Assembly (NCBI GenBank): GCA_015698045.1
Contig: BLAL01000221.1
Coordinates: forward strand, 62,001 to 126,000
Direction of reading: 5' to 3'
Length of the DNA: 64,000 bases
DNA from: Rhizophagus clarus
Taxonomy: Eukaryota; Glomeromycota; Glomeromycetes; Glomerales; Glomeraceae
Shown: positions 12,444-25,207 of the stretch, piece by piece
How positions within the stretch are numbered: position 1 is the first letter of the stretch
How the letters are laid out: each line of letters opens with the position of its first letter
Position numbers and translations under genes: made by a program
The notes under the pieces: model-generated
What the model was told of the DNA's origin: nothing
Seen by the model: the letters and a program-made list of their open reading frames with translations, nothing else
Databases searched by the model: none

Positions 12444-12905
12444 CACCGCCCGGACAAAAGTATCTGGACACCTTCGGAATTTATTAAGAAAACATATGAA
12501 AAAAAGCATTTTTTTGGAACTTTATATTATCTAATTTTTTTTATATAATTACAATTAAATGTCACTATTTGTAAAGCTAATTGTTAAATATTTTGGGAAA
12601 AGTTCCAAAAAATTTTAATTGTATTCTCATCACAAAGTAGTTGATTAATATGTACATTACATATGGAATTTATATATAAACTATTAATAAAAACTCATTC
12701 ATGTAGTTTTAAAATTGTCATGATCATTGAAACTTTACATATTTTAACATTATTTATTGAAAACTATAAATATTTGGCTTTTGAAATCATATTTTTTTAT
12801 AAAATTTCATGTGATAATTGAATATCACTAAAGATTTCAAAAATTGCTTTTTTTATATGTTTTAATAAATTCTGAAGGTGTCCAGATACTTTTGTCTGGG
12901 CGGTG
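12444..12905. mobile_element. Tc1/mariner-type MITE, 462 bp, ~65-bp TIRs
   Basis: The termini CACCGCCCGGACAAAAGTAT and the inverse of CACCGCCCAGACAAAAGTAT are flanked on both sides by TA (12,442-12,443 and 12,906-12,907). Homology between the ends continues for about 65 bp (TCTGGACACCTTC, then GAATTTATTAA). The GGACAAAAGTATCTGGACACC-like ends are classic for Tc1-like elements. No transposase frame is present. Short direct repeats ending ACCCGGGTCT occur on both sides (12,433 and 12,940), outside the TA duplication. Confidence 0.8.
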
Positions 12906-12907
12906 TA

Positions 12908-13939
12908 TATCAATTTATCTAATTTAAAAATTTGAATTATACCCGGGTCTGAATCAAAAAAAAATTTTTTTAAATCCAATAAAATATCCAGGTATAGTGT
13001 AATAGGGGTATGTCAAAAAAGGATCTTTTAATCAGTGATATGCAATTTTTTTTATCAGGACTAATACCTAGTTTCCATTTCAAGGATCTCATTACTAATA
13101 TGAACATAGTGAGTATCAGGAGGTGAATAGAATAGATGCAGTAAGACTTTATCATGTATCATGTATCATTATGTCAGGCGAAGCTGTATCACAATCTAAG
13201 ATCTGATATGTACTTTTGATTTACAATCAATAAATCAAAGGTGCATTAAGCACAATATATTTACATGATAATATTCCGCATATTATGGTTGTGGGAATTG
13301 AGTATTTGCATCCCAATAAATGCACAGTATAATATTTGGGAAAATTATTACTGAAATAATTGCTGTGTATTATAAGAAAAAAACTTGTAAACGCGTAATA
13401 TTCTCAAATTTTCTTGCAGATACTCATGTAATAATAAAAAAAAAGACCCTTAGTTGATCCAAAGAGCATGATCCCATATGGTTAGTGATCAAGGCTTTTG
13501 AGTGAATCCATTGATCTGATTTTCCATGATTCCATCATCCCTGAAGATTTATTCTAAATTTGATTCTTAGAGACTACAAATCATATAAAAAGAGGGAAGA
13601 TAGTTAATAAACCTTTTTATCTGTCTTGCACAAACTAATACTTACCAATATTTACATCATTAATATTTATAAACAAATAAATGAGATTGTCTGCGAAGTG
13701 ATAATAAGGTATATTAGTTTTATTATTCAGCTTCTTAAAACATGTTATCACAATGTTAATCAATCTTCCCGCCTCTATAAATGTTTTAAAATAAAACAGA
13801 CATATTACTCTGTATATATATCAACATTTTGATCTTTACCATAATTGCTGGCACGTGTCAGATTAGCACTGATGTTTGTCACATACTTTATATCAAACAT
13901 CCAGCACAGTAAATCAAACTGTGTAAAACTACCTAATCA
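12908..13939. other. Noncoding stretch
   Basis: AT-rich DNA with only short open frames such as 13,626-13,832, which look random. I see no repeats or RNA genes in it. Confidence 0.45.
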
Positions 13940-14815
13940 CACTGACAAAAATTTCGCAGTTACGTGATATTTGGCCCACATTACAGAATTATGCACTAAT
14001 ATGTAAAAGTGTCTGGTGATAAATAACATATAACTAAAGTTGCCTGCCAAAACTCAATTGGCCAATGTTGAAATGTCAAAACCTAAAATATGTCGAAATG
14101 CCAAAATGCCAAAATAGTTTTGATACGTCGAAATTGTCGAAACTAATTTTGACATGTCAAAACTGCTAAAATTAAACATCACAATATTTCACAACGGGTT
14201 TCATTCATTATAATAAAAATTCAAAAATAAAAAATGTTTCACAACATTTTTTATTAAATAATTGAAAAACCATTGCAAAACAGTTTTTTTTTCTAAGTTA
14301 AAAAAAAAAAGCTTGAAAAATGTTGCATTTTTCGCTTAAAAATTCAAAAATAAAAAAGTTTCGCAACATTTTTTATTATATAAATAATTGAAAAACCGTT
14401 GTGAAATGGTTTTTTTTGTTTAAAAATTAAAAAATAAAAAATGTCTCGCAACGTTTTTTATTAAATACTTGAAAAACTGTTATGAAATAGTTTTTTTCGT
14501 TAAATTGATTGCTGTTTAATATGTATATATTATATATATCACGTGACGAAATAGTTTTGATAATTTCGACATGTCAAAACTATTTTGGCATTTTGACAAA
14601 TTTGAAGGCCAATGTCAAAATGTTGAAATAGTTTCGACAATTTTGACATGTCAAAACTCTTTAGTTTCGACAGGCAACTTTACATGTGACAAATAAATTT
14701 TCGTTTACTTAAAAAAAACTGTCTTTTAAATAAATATAAACAATGAAAACGCAGAGGGTGTAATGGATATGAAGATTAAAATCGCAGTCACATAACTGCG
14801 AAATTTTTGTCAGTG
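13940..14815. mobile_element. Outer inverted-repeat element, 876 bp
   Basis: A 28-bp near-perfect terminal inverted repeat, starting CACTGACAAAAATTTCGCAG and continuing TTAYGTGA, bounds the interval. The only mismatch in the arms is C/T. No target duplication is convincing: both flanks show CA, which could be chance. Most of the interior is a second element (14,035-14,682), so the outer one was originally only about 220 bp, a MITE. Confidence 0.65.
14035..14682. mobile_element. Nested TA-ended element with 8-bp TSD and internal 80-bp-type repeat
   Basis: The ends are TAAAGTTGCCTGCC and its inverse CAGGCAACTTTA. The flanking octamers are CATATAAC (14,027-14,034) and CATGTGAC (14,683-14,690), which differ by two transitions. 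Subterminal arms carry many copies of TGTCRAAA/TTTYGACA words. The centre (14,220-14,490) has about three copies of a palindromic unit made of TTTCGCAACATTTTTTATTA followed by the inverse AAAACCGTTGTGAAATGGTT, the same unit type found in the 39-kb and 53-kb elements. Non-autonomous; the 8-bp duplication suggests hAT-like mobilisation. Confidence 0.65.
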
Positions 14816-17800
14816 CAACTGGGCTAGTATGATTTGTCCAATGTTTTTTATTATAGATTATGTATAACTTTTAATACTAATGAAAACAGCTGTAATTGTT
14901 AGTTCACTTTAAAATAATTTCAATAAAATTATCTGCATAACCTAATTTAGATCAAGATATAATAAGCGATAATGAAATACTTATATGTCATTTTTAGCTG
15001 ACCAGCCAATTTACAATTTTCATTTTTAAATATTTTGTCTAGTAAAATTTTCAGCCAATATATACGTATATTTTTTTGGTAAAAACTGTTACCATTGGTA
15101 GCAATCAAAATCTTGGCAATTTTTTTCCCTAGTTTTGAGTATATATGTGAAAATATAAAACAGATGTAAATATGGGTAGGGCTATGATTAGAAGTTAAAA
15201 CTTTTTCATTATCAACTATAATGGCTTTGTTTAAGGATGACATTAAATATGTAATTGTTAAAGTGTGATATTATTGCGCCTGTGACTGACAATCTGTAAA
15301 AACATAGTGTTCTGATATTAATTGATAGTGATTAGTAAACATGCATGTCAAAATTTTCTTATACTGTAAATGCTGTATGACTGCCCATAAAAAATTTCTT
15401 TATGAATTTACTCTGATTTTTATCTAGTTTTTGTATTTTGAAAATGTTTTACTATTATGGTTTTACTCTGAAAAGTGATCATTTTTCAGAATAATATTTT
15501 ATATTATTATCTGAAAATACTCAAATTATACTTGGTAAATTTTACAAATTTAAACAGAATATTATTAGATAATTTATTTAAAAATACTCAATAAATTCAT
15601 TGAATGCAAACGAAATATTATCAATACATTTTTATATTTGCAGAATAGTGCGTACTTCCATTTTTCACAGGTGATACTTAATCTATTATGAAGACCTCTC
15701 TAAAATTTGCAAAACTATTTAAGTTACATAATTTAATGAACCAAAATTATAAATATAAGAAATTGCTTACCAGATAAGTCCAATATGTATCATGTGATAA
15801 ATGAAGAAAATCCTTCAATAAATACTTCAAAAATTCTTCTAATAAAGTCAGATAAAACCAGTGTATGAAATTCAGGTTAAATTCTTGTTATGCAATATGC
15901 AAAAAAAAATTTTTTTTTAATAAAATACTAATAAAATCCTAAAATTAAATTAATGCGCAAGTTATAATCACAAATAATTTGCAAAAAATCAAAAGTTAAC
16001 TTGCACTTCACAAATTCTGCAAATAGATTTCATACACTGAATAAAACATTCTCCAGAGACCTACAAAAAAATAGAAGAAAATGTTATTTTTTAAGAAAAA
16101 AAAAGTTAAGTTTTCAAAGACTTACCAAGTATTGGAGCTTTGAAAAGAAGCTAAGTTCCTACAAAAACGCAGTTTATTACCTGAAAATTGATATACAAAG
16201 TTCTAAAATAAAAAAAACATCTATATAATTTTTTTAATAAATGTTTGAACAAAAATACCTATGGATCCTAGTATCAAAATAAATCATATTTAAAAAATAA
16301 TTTTTTTAAAGGTTTAAAGTTCTCAGATTTTTTTTCAAAACTTATCTGAGATCTGAAATCAAATTTGACCAGATTCTTACTAAAAAGTGATAACATTTTC
16401 ACACTTCTAAATTGAAACTGGCAATCTATAATAAGAAAAAAATAAACTGGTAGCAATAGTTCATTAAAAAACAAAATTTAAGCTGCAAAACAACATGCAT
16501 TCAAAAAGCTGAAAAATCACCTAAAAGATAAAAAGTATGAGACATTAGTAATCATTTTATTCATTTCATTGAATTAATTCAAAGGAAAAATACTCACACA
16601 CCAAATTTCTTACATGTCTAGATACTCCAAAGAATATAAAAGAAAATAATAAAATGTTCGTTAGTAGCTGTTTTGCTAAAATACTCAACTAATGTCAAAA
16701 CCAGAGACCCAAAGAAGCCACTAAAAAAAGCAAAGAAATAAACTATTAGTACTGTTCGTTAACATAAATGATTTTAGAAAGACATAAAAGTAACCCATCA
16801 CAATTTCATATGTTCAAAAACCCTTCCTGTTATTTAAAAGATTTCTGATTTCATGTCAAATTTCCATATGTTCAAGGCTTGTCTATCTAAAAAAGAGAAA
16901 GTTAAAACGTTAGTAAAATGTTTCATTAAACAAATAATTAATAAAAACCAACACCTTTTTATTAAGTTTTCACAATCTTAATATCCCAAAAAACCAGCCA
17001 TCTATAAAAGAAAATAATAAACTGTTAGTAAAGTTTTATTAAAATAAAAATAAAAATAAAAAAAAATTTCAAAATTTCACATCTAAGGAAACTGATAGAA
17101 CCAATTAAAAAGTTTCATTTTTCAACAGAAAGTATAAAAAAGACAGAACAAAGAAAAGAAGAAGAGAGTTTAAAAAAAGTTAAAAAAAGTGTAAATTAAT
17201 TTAAACTTGATTATAGTTCAAGAATTCATGTTAAATATAAGTCTAATTACTGGTCATATCATTGATATTATTAATAAAAATAAGTAAAATTGTTCAATTA
17301 ATATATTTATAAATAACTACAGTTTGAATATCCTTAATTGTTAAATAATCAGAATATAATCAATTAAATACAAAATCAGAATATCTTCAAAATTTTTTTC
17401 TAATATTTTTATTATATTAAAATTATTAAATTTTGATTTAAAATATAATTGGAATATTATTAGTATATAATAAGATGATCATTTCATGATTTATAAAAAC
17501 TTGCCAGTTTTTAAAATTCTTCTAAAATTCTAAAATTAGTATTCCAAAAAGATCAAGTTGGACTTGAATCATTTAATCTGATTCTTATATAGAATCTGAA
17601 TTGGATTTATTATTAATTTTTTTAGAAAATTTTTTTTTTATTTTAATATATATTTCTTATTAGCTTTTTTTCTTTGTAACTTTTAGGTTAAAAACACTGG
17701 AATATCAAAATAGTAAGTTTAGTATTGTGAAACTTTTTAATTTTTTTTATTTTTAATTAAAAATATTTATTAATATTTCTTATTATCTTTTTATTTTATA

Positions 17801-18661
17801 AATTTCAAATTCAAGATACTAGAATGTTAAACTGATAAGTTTTGCAATACTTTGTAGGTCAAAAGCTGGTAAATCAGACATATATACTATTAATAACTAT
17901 TAGACTAATAGGTTAGTCAGAAATTAGTAATTAATAAGGTATATACCTAATTAATAACTATATAAAAAATTATAAGAATAAAATTTGTTTTTTATCTTTA
18001 TCCTGTACATTAATGTATATTTGTATGATACAAATTTTCTTTTTTGAAGTATATAAATCTATTGCACATAGTCTATCGTCAAAATGTTAAAAGAATTATA
18101 TGTATTTATTGTATTCTTGTTTAATTAAGAATACAACATTTGAAACCTTTTTTTCTTCTGAAGTGAAGTGTAAAATATAATAAAGTTGAGAATTGTTTAA
18201 AAATTTTAACTAATTGTTGCGTAATATTTGTTTCAACAAGACTGAGAATATCAATATTGTTTGATGATATATAGTTTATAATATCTTCAAGTTTTTCTTA
18301 AATTAAGTATTGTATATTTAGTGTAATAATAGTAAATTTAAATTTTTCTTTTAAGAGAAATTATTTTTCAAATTTTGATTTTTTATTTGTGAGAGAAAGT
18401 TTTGAAGTATTTTTATTTGGTTAAGTATTTGTTTGGTTATCTATCATAAGAGCACTCTAATAAAATAATTTAAAAAAGAAGAATTTAGGCATTGATATTG
18501 TTTTTAATATCAGCATTTTCTTTATTATCTGTTACTAAATATTTCTTATTATCTTTAAACAAAAGGTTATTTTGATCATTGAATGGTATAATGAAACCTA
18601 GAAAGTTATGTATGACTCATTCAATGATTCCTTAAAGGCTATCTGTTGTTTAATCTACTTT
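14816..18661. other. Noncoding AT-rich region with a recurring ATTAGTA motif
   Basis: No gene is supported. From about 16,630 to 17,030 a motif made of a purine-rich run (AAAAGAAAATAATAAA) followed by a GTTAGTAA or ATTAGTA word recurs at roughly 110-150 bp spacing (near 16,640, 16,745, 16,905 and 17,020). The same motif returns at 20,450, 22,630 and 22,850. The remainder is simple AT-rich sequence. Confidence 0.4.
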
Positions 18662-19200
18662 TTAAATAAATGTATGTTGGATTTGATACATGTTTTTAAT
18701 TTGTTCTTCCTCTGATAATGAGAAATCTTTAAAATCTAAACCTTTATGTATATATTTGTTTTGATCATTTTTTAAAGAAGAAGTTGATAATGTAGGTGAT
18801 TTAACCCTTTGTAAAGATGTAAATTCTTGGTTACTTGATTGTGTTTTCAGATTTTCTTCTCTCTCTTGCTTGAATTTTTCTATAGTAAGACCAAAGTTAT
18901 TAATTTGACCTCTAATATCTCAAAATTCTTGAGAAATTTGAACTTTGCATTGTTTGACTAGGTTGTCAACCAAAGATTTGAGATAATTTTGTTGTTAACC
19001 TATATAAAGTTGATTGTCATTATTTGAACGTATATTATTATTATTATTATAGTTATTACTTTTATTGTTGTTATTAACATTAGTGTAATTTGTATTTTGT
19101 GTGTTTATTTTAAAATGGTTATTATTTCTGTTAATAGTATAGTAGTTTAAGTTATTTTTTTTAAAGTTATTAGATCAGTTAGGCTGCTTCAACAAATAGG
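18662..19200 (-). pseudogene. Decayed Asn-rich ORF, Gag-like style
   Basis: A minus-strand frame can be followed from about 19,200 down to TAA at 18,664-18,662. It has an Asn-rich tract (NNYNNNNNIRSNN), then a coil-like region (NYLKSLVDNLVKQCKVQI) and a Ser/Thr-rich end (RVKSPTLSTSSLKN). Internal stops (one TAA, two TGA) break it. Low-complexity Asn tracts before a coiled coil are common in retroelement Gag proteins, but no zinc knuckle is visible, so the family is unknown. AT bias can make Asn-rich frames by chance; the continuous charged region is the main support. Confidence 0.3.
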
Positions 19201-20521
19201 TTTGTTTAATATCATATAATACAAAAAAATAAAGGAGAGTGAGAGGTTAAATTTTATATATATTAAATTTTAAACATGTATAAAAATCATATATTAATTT
19301 CATTATAAAGTATTATATTGAATTTTTAAAATTTCAATTAGATATTATATTACAACTGATCATACTTTATTTGTATTATCTACATATGAAAAAATTGTGT
19401 ATCTTTTTTTCAATTTCTTTGTTCATCAACCTTTTCTTTTCTTTCATGTAGAATTAGTAAATAAAACTGCAAAATAAATGATATTTTTTTAGCAATTATA
19501 TACAAAAATATTATATTTGTTTGTAACAGCTTATGAAAATTGTATATTTTTAGTAAAATCAGTAGTGGTTAGTATTGAAGAGTTTAGAAAGTTTAAAGAT
19601 TTATGAAAAGAACTTTTTTTAGAAGATAAACTGGTAAAAGTTAATTTTTTAATGTAATGATTCTTCAACTTGGCATCCTATATTATTAAACAGCTTTGAT
19701 GAAAATTTAGATGCATGTTTTCAATTGAAGGCATAACATTCTTATTTTACAATACAGTCAACTCTCTTTATAGTTATTTCTGTTATAATCACATTACTCT
19801 ATATAGTCACCTTAGTTGAGTAGGATCCAAAAATATATATATAGAGGTCAGGTGATAAAAAAAACATTTACTATGAGCTATATGCAAGGGTTTTTTATAT
19901 GAGTGGTATGCAAAATTGATACCTGATATTGAAAATTCTGCAAAAATATGCAATTAAAATTTCAAATCTTAAAGTCACATTTATTATATAACGAATTATT
20001 ATTTACTAATGAAAAATTATATTGATAAACCAGTTTAATCAGATACTCTTCAGTTGTCCAGGTTATAGTTTTTAATCCAGATTGAAATATTCAATCTGAG
20101 TTTCAGATTACAATATAATCCGGTCTGAATTAAATAGACCAGACCAGGTCTGAACAGGTTTTAATAAATTTAGCAATTTTTTTTTAATTATTTCATTATT
20201 TATTTATTTTTAATAAAAAAAAAATCATTTTTCATTTTTATTAAAAAAATCTTTTTTAAATTAATCAATAAAAAAAAAAAATAATAAATAAACAGTTTTT
20301 AATAATAAAAAATAAGTTCACAAAAGAAATTATATATGAGATTTAAATTATAAACTATTTAATACAATATTTTATTATTCATAACATGCATTTATACCCT
20401 CCTATTCTCTATCCAACTACCTCTCAACCTGGCTACTCTTATTAAAACTGGTACCTATAAAAAAAACAAATAAGAACATTAGTAAATATTCTTTGTAACA
20501 AAAGTAAAATAACTTTCCCTC
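19201..20521. other. Noncoding; contains a mariner-like terminal sequence
   Basis: At 19,751 the sequence TACAGTCAACTCTCTTTATA matches, in inverse orientation, the sequence ending TAACTGTA at 28,262. The adjoining CTATATAGTCACCTTAGTTG block has an inverse counterpart near 27,440-27,540. The rest is AT-rich without genes. The 3' end (20,445-20,521) carries the recurring ATTAGTA repeat motif and the left copy of the target duplication of the following retroposon. Confidence 0.4.
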
Positions 20522-22581
20522 GAAAATAATGGGAACTCTTTCCTGCAGATCTGTAAACCAAATTTTCACGGAAGAAATAATTTTATTTTTATCATGAAGA
20601 AAGGATTTTTGCTATCAAAACCAGCTCCAAAAACAGCATCAACGTCTTCTACGACCAAAGTTACTCCTACTACTGCTTTAAAGAGTATTCCTTCTGACCG
20701 TTTTCACGATGTTATAGTAGATTTTATCTCTAAAATCGTCGACGTAAACTCGGTTTTTCTTCTTAGCTCAATATCACCTAGCGACCCGTCAGCTATAAAC
20801 AAGTTTTTTGAATGTTATCTGGACCAAGTAGTCCCTCTAGAACAGCTGTCACAACGTTTTCTTAATTACAGAGGTTCTCACTTTGTAGCCCAATTTTTGG
20901 CTACTCTCCTCAATATCTTTCTCTTGGACGACGACCATAGGGAAATTTTTCTCATGGATTCCGAAATTCGCCGAGCGTTGGAAATTGCAAGTAAACAAAC
21001 TCCCGATATGGAAAATCTCGGGGATCCTATGCACCAATCAGACACGTCGATGAATGTCGATGTTCTTGATACAAATTCAGTAGGATCATTGGATGATGTG
21101 GATGACGAATTACACGCCACACCTCCACGTAATATCACACCTATTCCCGTCACGCCCTTGACCAAATCTCAGAAGCGGAACACTAAAAAGAAGGTCCGTA
21201 AGGAGAAGAAGCAAGTCTTGCAATTACAAACTCCTTCTGGACTGGATGAACAAATAGTGCCCACTTTTAGCGCAGAATCTCCTGAGTATACACCCTCTAA
21301 ACCTTCTGGTTCAAGGACGGTTACTTTTAATCAAAGTATTCTTTCTCCTCCTTCCACACCCTATAAGCAGCAGTTGAAGCGAGATTCTATACCACATTCA
21401 ACTCCTTTAGACAATGGAAAGAAGTTAAAACAGAAAGAGACAAACAACTCATTAAAAAATGGAAATGTTATCATCACTGGTTATATTCCTCAAGATCAAG
21501 AACAAGCACTATTATTGGATCTTGTAGTCTATGATATTCCGGCCAAATGGGATAACTATACTCTGTTGGCCAATTTAGGACAATGGGGTAAGGTCGTTTC
21601 AGTCAGTACAAGGGTGCACAAGAAGTATCTATCAGCGAGGGTTAGACTGATTCCTGACTATGAGTGCTTGAAATGCTACAACAGAGGGGACTGGACTGTC
21701 AACTTGAAAGGAATCCCAGTTAGATGGTTTCCTGCTTCCTGGAACCTTTCGGAAAGGAAACAAAGAGAAAAGTTCTAAGCCGTCGTGTATAATCTTCCAG
21801 ACGACATGACGGATGCCTCTTTATTCCCAAACGGACGCCCTCACCAATTTTTGTTGGATAGTGGCATAAAATCTTTTAAATTAGTTAAAGAAGTTGATGG
21901 ATCCAGAAAGCTGATAGGTTACTTTGACACTTGGGATCATGTTTCCACTCGCATTAAGAACCCCCAGCTTTGGAATGACGTTAGAATCTCTTGGTGCCGT
22001 TATTCCACCCCCAACTTCAAGAATTTACGTAAATCTGCTCGAATTGGCAACGCAGACAAATCCTCCTCACGGACACCTAAAGGGTCTAATTTTTCTTTTT
22101 CAGGTTTTAATACTAACAACCGCAAGAACGATCATAATAAAACTCCCAAATCTGGACGTTCTACCAAGAAGATCGATCATTCAAGAAACGACCAGTCTAA
22201 GAAGCCGGACGTAAAACATTTAATAGCTGGGCTGAAGGCGTTATTAGAACATTATGTTTAGTTTAGTTGGAAGGGATAGATAGAAGATTCCATACTAACT
22301 TCTTGTCATGCTTAGCATTCGCTTTATGTAATGTTTATTGTTTTATTTGATCGTAGAATTTTTCTTTTATTTTTTCGTTTACCTTTATACCTTGAACAAT
22401 TCTATAACTAGACTCCCTATTACATTAAAGAGAATAGGCTAGGGATATAGTAGTCATGAGATAGTTTGTGACCTTAGTGTGGGGAACGGGCTGGCTTTAT
22501 AATTTTGAAATTTTTGTAACCTTTTCTATCTTTTTTCAGAAATAAAAGCATTTCTTTTGACTATAAAAAAAAAAAAAAAAA
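20522..22581 (+). mobile_element. Polyadenylated non-LTR-type retroposon, copy A
   Basis: The unit has a 5' leader containing CTTTCCTGCAGATCTGTAAA, one long coding frame, a 3' UTR with AATAAA at 22,541 and a terminal A run (22,565-22,585). It is flanked by AATAACTTTCCCTC at 20,508-20,521 and again at 22,584-22,597. A target duplication plus poly(A) tail is the hallmark of target-primed reverse transcription. It encodes no reverse transcriptase or endonuclease, so a LINE in trans must have mobilised it. About 2.06 kb. Confidence 0.85.
20594..22261 (+). pseudogene. Retroposon-encoded protein with RRM-like domains, one nonsense codon
   Basis: Start ATG at 20,594 (MKKGFLLSKPAPKTAST). The 556-codon frame is interrupted only by TAA at 21,776-21,778, where copy B has CAA (Gln), so a single C-to-T change is likely. 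N-terminal ~150 residues are helical and uncharacterised; a Pro/Ser/Thr-rich and basic linker follows (PRNITPIPVTPLTKSQKR). The C-terminal half has two alternating strand/helix modules that I read as RRM-like: one begins LDLVVYDIPAKWDNYTLL, the other AVVYNLPDDMTDASLF. Between them sits the conserved IPVRWFPASWNLSERKQR. The tail is basic. This suits a nucleic-acid-binding ORF1-type protein of a non-LTR element, but the RRM assignment is by eye. A relative with WFPGEW is at 59.4-62.5 kb. Confidence 0.75.
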
Positions 22582-22585
22582 AAAA
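22541..22585 (+). terminator. Polyadenylation signal and poly(A) tail of copy A
   Basis: AATAAA at 22,541-22,546 lies about 18 bp before a 21-nt A run. Copy B has the same arrangement (AATAAA near 25,151, A run 25,173-25,205), so the tail is part of the mobilised RNA. Confidence 0.8.
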
Positions 22586-22597
22586 TAACTTTCCCTC

Positions 22598-23165
22598 CTA
22601 GTAATTCTTATACCACTCTTATTTAGTCAGTACCTACAAAAAAAGAAAAAAAAGAACATTAGTAACGTTCTTATATCAATATTAATTATTAAATAAAAAT
22701 TCATACAGCTGCAAGTTTAATTATTTATTATATACTAGTATTTTTTAGCTAACACCTCCAGCACCTTTAAATAACAATACATTTGAATTTTATCCTTCTT
22801 TACCCTTTCCATTCGAAATTATCTTCAAGAGTGGTGCAGGCTTGCTTCTATAAAAAAAGAAAAGAGAAGAATATTAGTAACGTTCTTATATTAAATATAA
22901 TAACCTTTTCATATTACCCTTCAGAATATCTAGCAAGAAAGTCCAAGGTGGTCAAAATAGAACCCCAAACAATATATATATAGGTCACATTAAAATCCAA
23001 TTTTACTATGATCAATAAGCAAATTATTTTAAACTTTGCTAAGCAAAATTTTATTATAACATCAAAAATTTTATATTGCTAAGCAACTTATTTTATGATA
23101 TATATAAAAACTTTTATAAATAACTTATAAATTTATATTTATAGTACAATTTATTATAAAAATTA
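22598..23165. other. Spacer between the two retroposon copies
   Basis: Noncoding. It contains two more units of the purine-run plus ATTAGTAACGTTCTTAT motif (22,630-22,675 and 22,850-22,890), spaced about 220 bp, and ends with ATTATAAAAATTA, the left target duplication of copy B. Confidence 0.45.
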
Positions 23166-25170
23166 GACTCTTTCCTGCAGATCTGTGAACCAAATTTTCA
23201 CGGAAGAAAAAAAATTTTTATTTTTATCATGAAGAAAGGATTTTTGCTAAGAAAACCAGCTCCAAAAACAGCATCAACGTCTTCTACGACCCAAGTTACT
23301 CCTACTCCTGCTAAAGAGAGTCCACCTTTTGACCGTTTTCACGATATTATAATAGCATTTGTCGCCGTACTTGCTAAAGAAAACCCAGAGTCTTTTGGCG
23401 GAATAATGGCTCCAGACCTCACGCTACTAGACCAGTTTTACTACAATAATAGGAACCAAATAGTTCCTTTGGATAAGTTGTCACAAACGGTTGACTCCAA
23501 CGACTGCTATCCTCCTATGGCTCAATTTTTTGCTACTCTTCTCAATATTTTATTTTGGACGAAGAGAATCAAGCACGTATTCTCATAGATTCCGAAATTC
23601 GCCGAGAATAGGAAGCACACGCAAACAAACTATCTCCCAATAAGGAAGATCTAGGGGATCCAATGCACCAATCAGATATGTCAATTAATATCGATGTGTT
23701 AGATGCAAGTTCGATTGGATCATTAGACGATGAAATACTCGCCACACCCCCACGTAATATCACACCTATACCTGTCACGCCCTTGACCAAATCTCAGAAA
23801 CGGAGTGCTAAAAAGAAGGCCCGTAAGGAGAAGAAGAAAGCTTTGCAACTACAAACTCCTTCTGGACTGGATGAAAAAGTAGTGCCCACTTTTAGCGCTG
23901 AATCTCCTGAGTATACACCCTCCAAACCTTCTGGTTCAAGGACGGTTACTTTTAATCAAAGTATTCTTTCTCCCCCCTCCACACCCTATAAGCAGCAGTT
24001 GAAGCGAGATTCTAAACCACAATCAACTCCTATAGACAATGGAAAGAAATTAAAACAGAAAGAAACAGACAATATATTAAAAAATGGAAATGTTATCATC
24101 ACCGGATATGTTCCTCAAGATCAAGAACAAGCACAATTATTGGATCTTGTAGTCTATGATATTCCGGCCAAATGGGATAACTATACTCTATTGGCCAATT
24201 TAGGACGATGGGGTAAGGTCATATCAGTCAGCACAAGGGTGCACAAGAAGTACTTATCTGCGAGGGTTAGACTGATTCCTGACCATGAGTGCTTGAAATG
24301 TTACAACGGAGGGGACTGGACTGTCAACTTGGAAGGAATCCCTGTTCGATGGTTTCCTGCTTCCTGGAACCTTTCAGAAAGGAAACAACGAGAAAAGTTC
24401 CAAGCTGTTGTGTACAATCTTCCAGATGACATAACGGATGCCTCCTTATTCCCAAATGGATGCCCTCACCAATTTTTGTTGGATAGTGGCATAAAATCTT
24501 TTAAGAAGTTGATGGATCTAGAAAGCTGATAGGTTACTTTGACACTTGGGATCATGTTTCCACTCGCATTAATAACCTTCAGTTTTGGAATGATGTTAGA
24601 ATCTCATGGTGCCGTTATTCCACCCCTAACTTCAAGAATTTACGAAAATCTGCTCGAATTGGCAATGCAGATAAGTTTTCTAGGACACCCAAAGGGTCTA
24701 ACTTTTTTTTTTCAGGTTCTAATACTAACAACCGCAAGAATGATCAATATAAAACTCCTAAATCTGGACGTTCTAACAAGAAGATCGCTCAATCAAGAAA
24801 CGACTAGTCTAAGAAGCCGGACGTGAAACATTTAATTGCTGGGCTGAAGGCATTATTAGAACATTACGTTTAGTTTAGTTGGGAGGGATAGATAGAAGAT
24901 TCCACACTAACTTCTTGTCATGCTTTGCATTCGCTTTATGTGATGTTTTTGTTTTATTAGATCATAGAATTTTTCTTTTTCTTTTTCTTTTTCCTTTATA
25001 CCTTGAACAATTCTACAACTAGACTTCCTATTACATTAATGAGAATAGGCTAGGGATGTAGTAGTCATGAGATAGTTTGTGACCTAGTGTAGGGAACAGG
25101 CTGGCTTTTTCATTCCTGATCTTTTGTATTCTTTTCTATCTTTTTTCAGAAATAAAAGCATTTCTTTTGA

Positions 25171-25204
<34 letters not shown>
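23166..25204 (+). mobile_element. Polyadenylated non-LTR-type retroposon, copy B
   Basis: Same leader, coding region and 3' UTR as copy A, ending in about 33 A. It is flanked by ATTATAAAAATTA at 23,153-23,165 and 25,205-25,217. The duplication differs from that of copy A, so the two copies arose by separate retrotransposition rather than tandem duplication. The 5' end is about 14 bp shorter than in copy A. Confidence 0.85.
23229..24873 (+). pseudogene. Second copy of the RRM-like retroposon protein, multiply broken
   Basis: Starts MKKGFLLRKPAPKTAST at 23,229. A 1-nt loss near 23,558 shifts the frame (after FATLLNIL), a TAG occurs in the restored frame at 23,609-23,611, the frame is open again from before 23,663 to 24,529 through the linker and the first WFPASW module, and a 10-bp deletion near 24,505 relative to copy A shifts it again. 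A further CAG-to-TAG change lies near 24,807. The expected stop is TAG at 24,871-24,873. At the position where copy A has TAA, this copy has CAA, so the two copies carry complementary damage and neither encodes a whole protein here. Confidence 0.75.
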
Positions 25205-25207
<3 letters not shown>

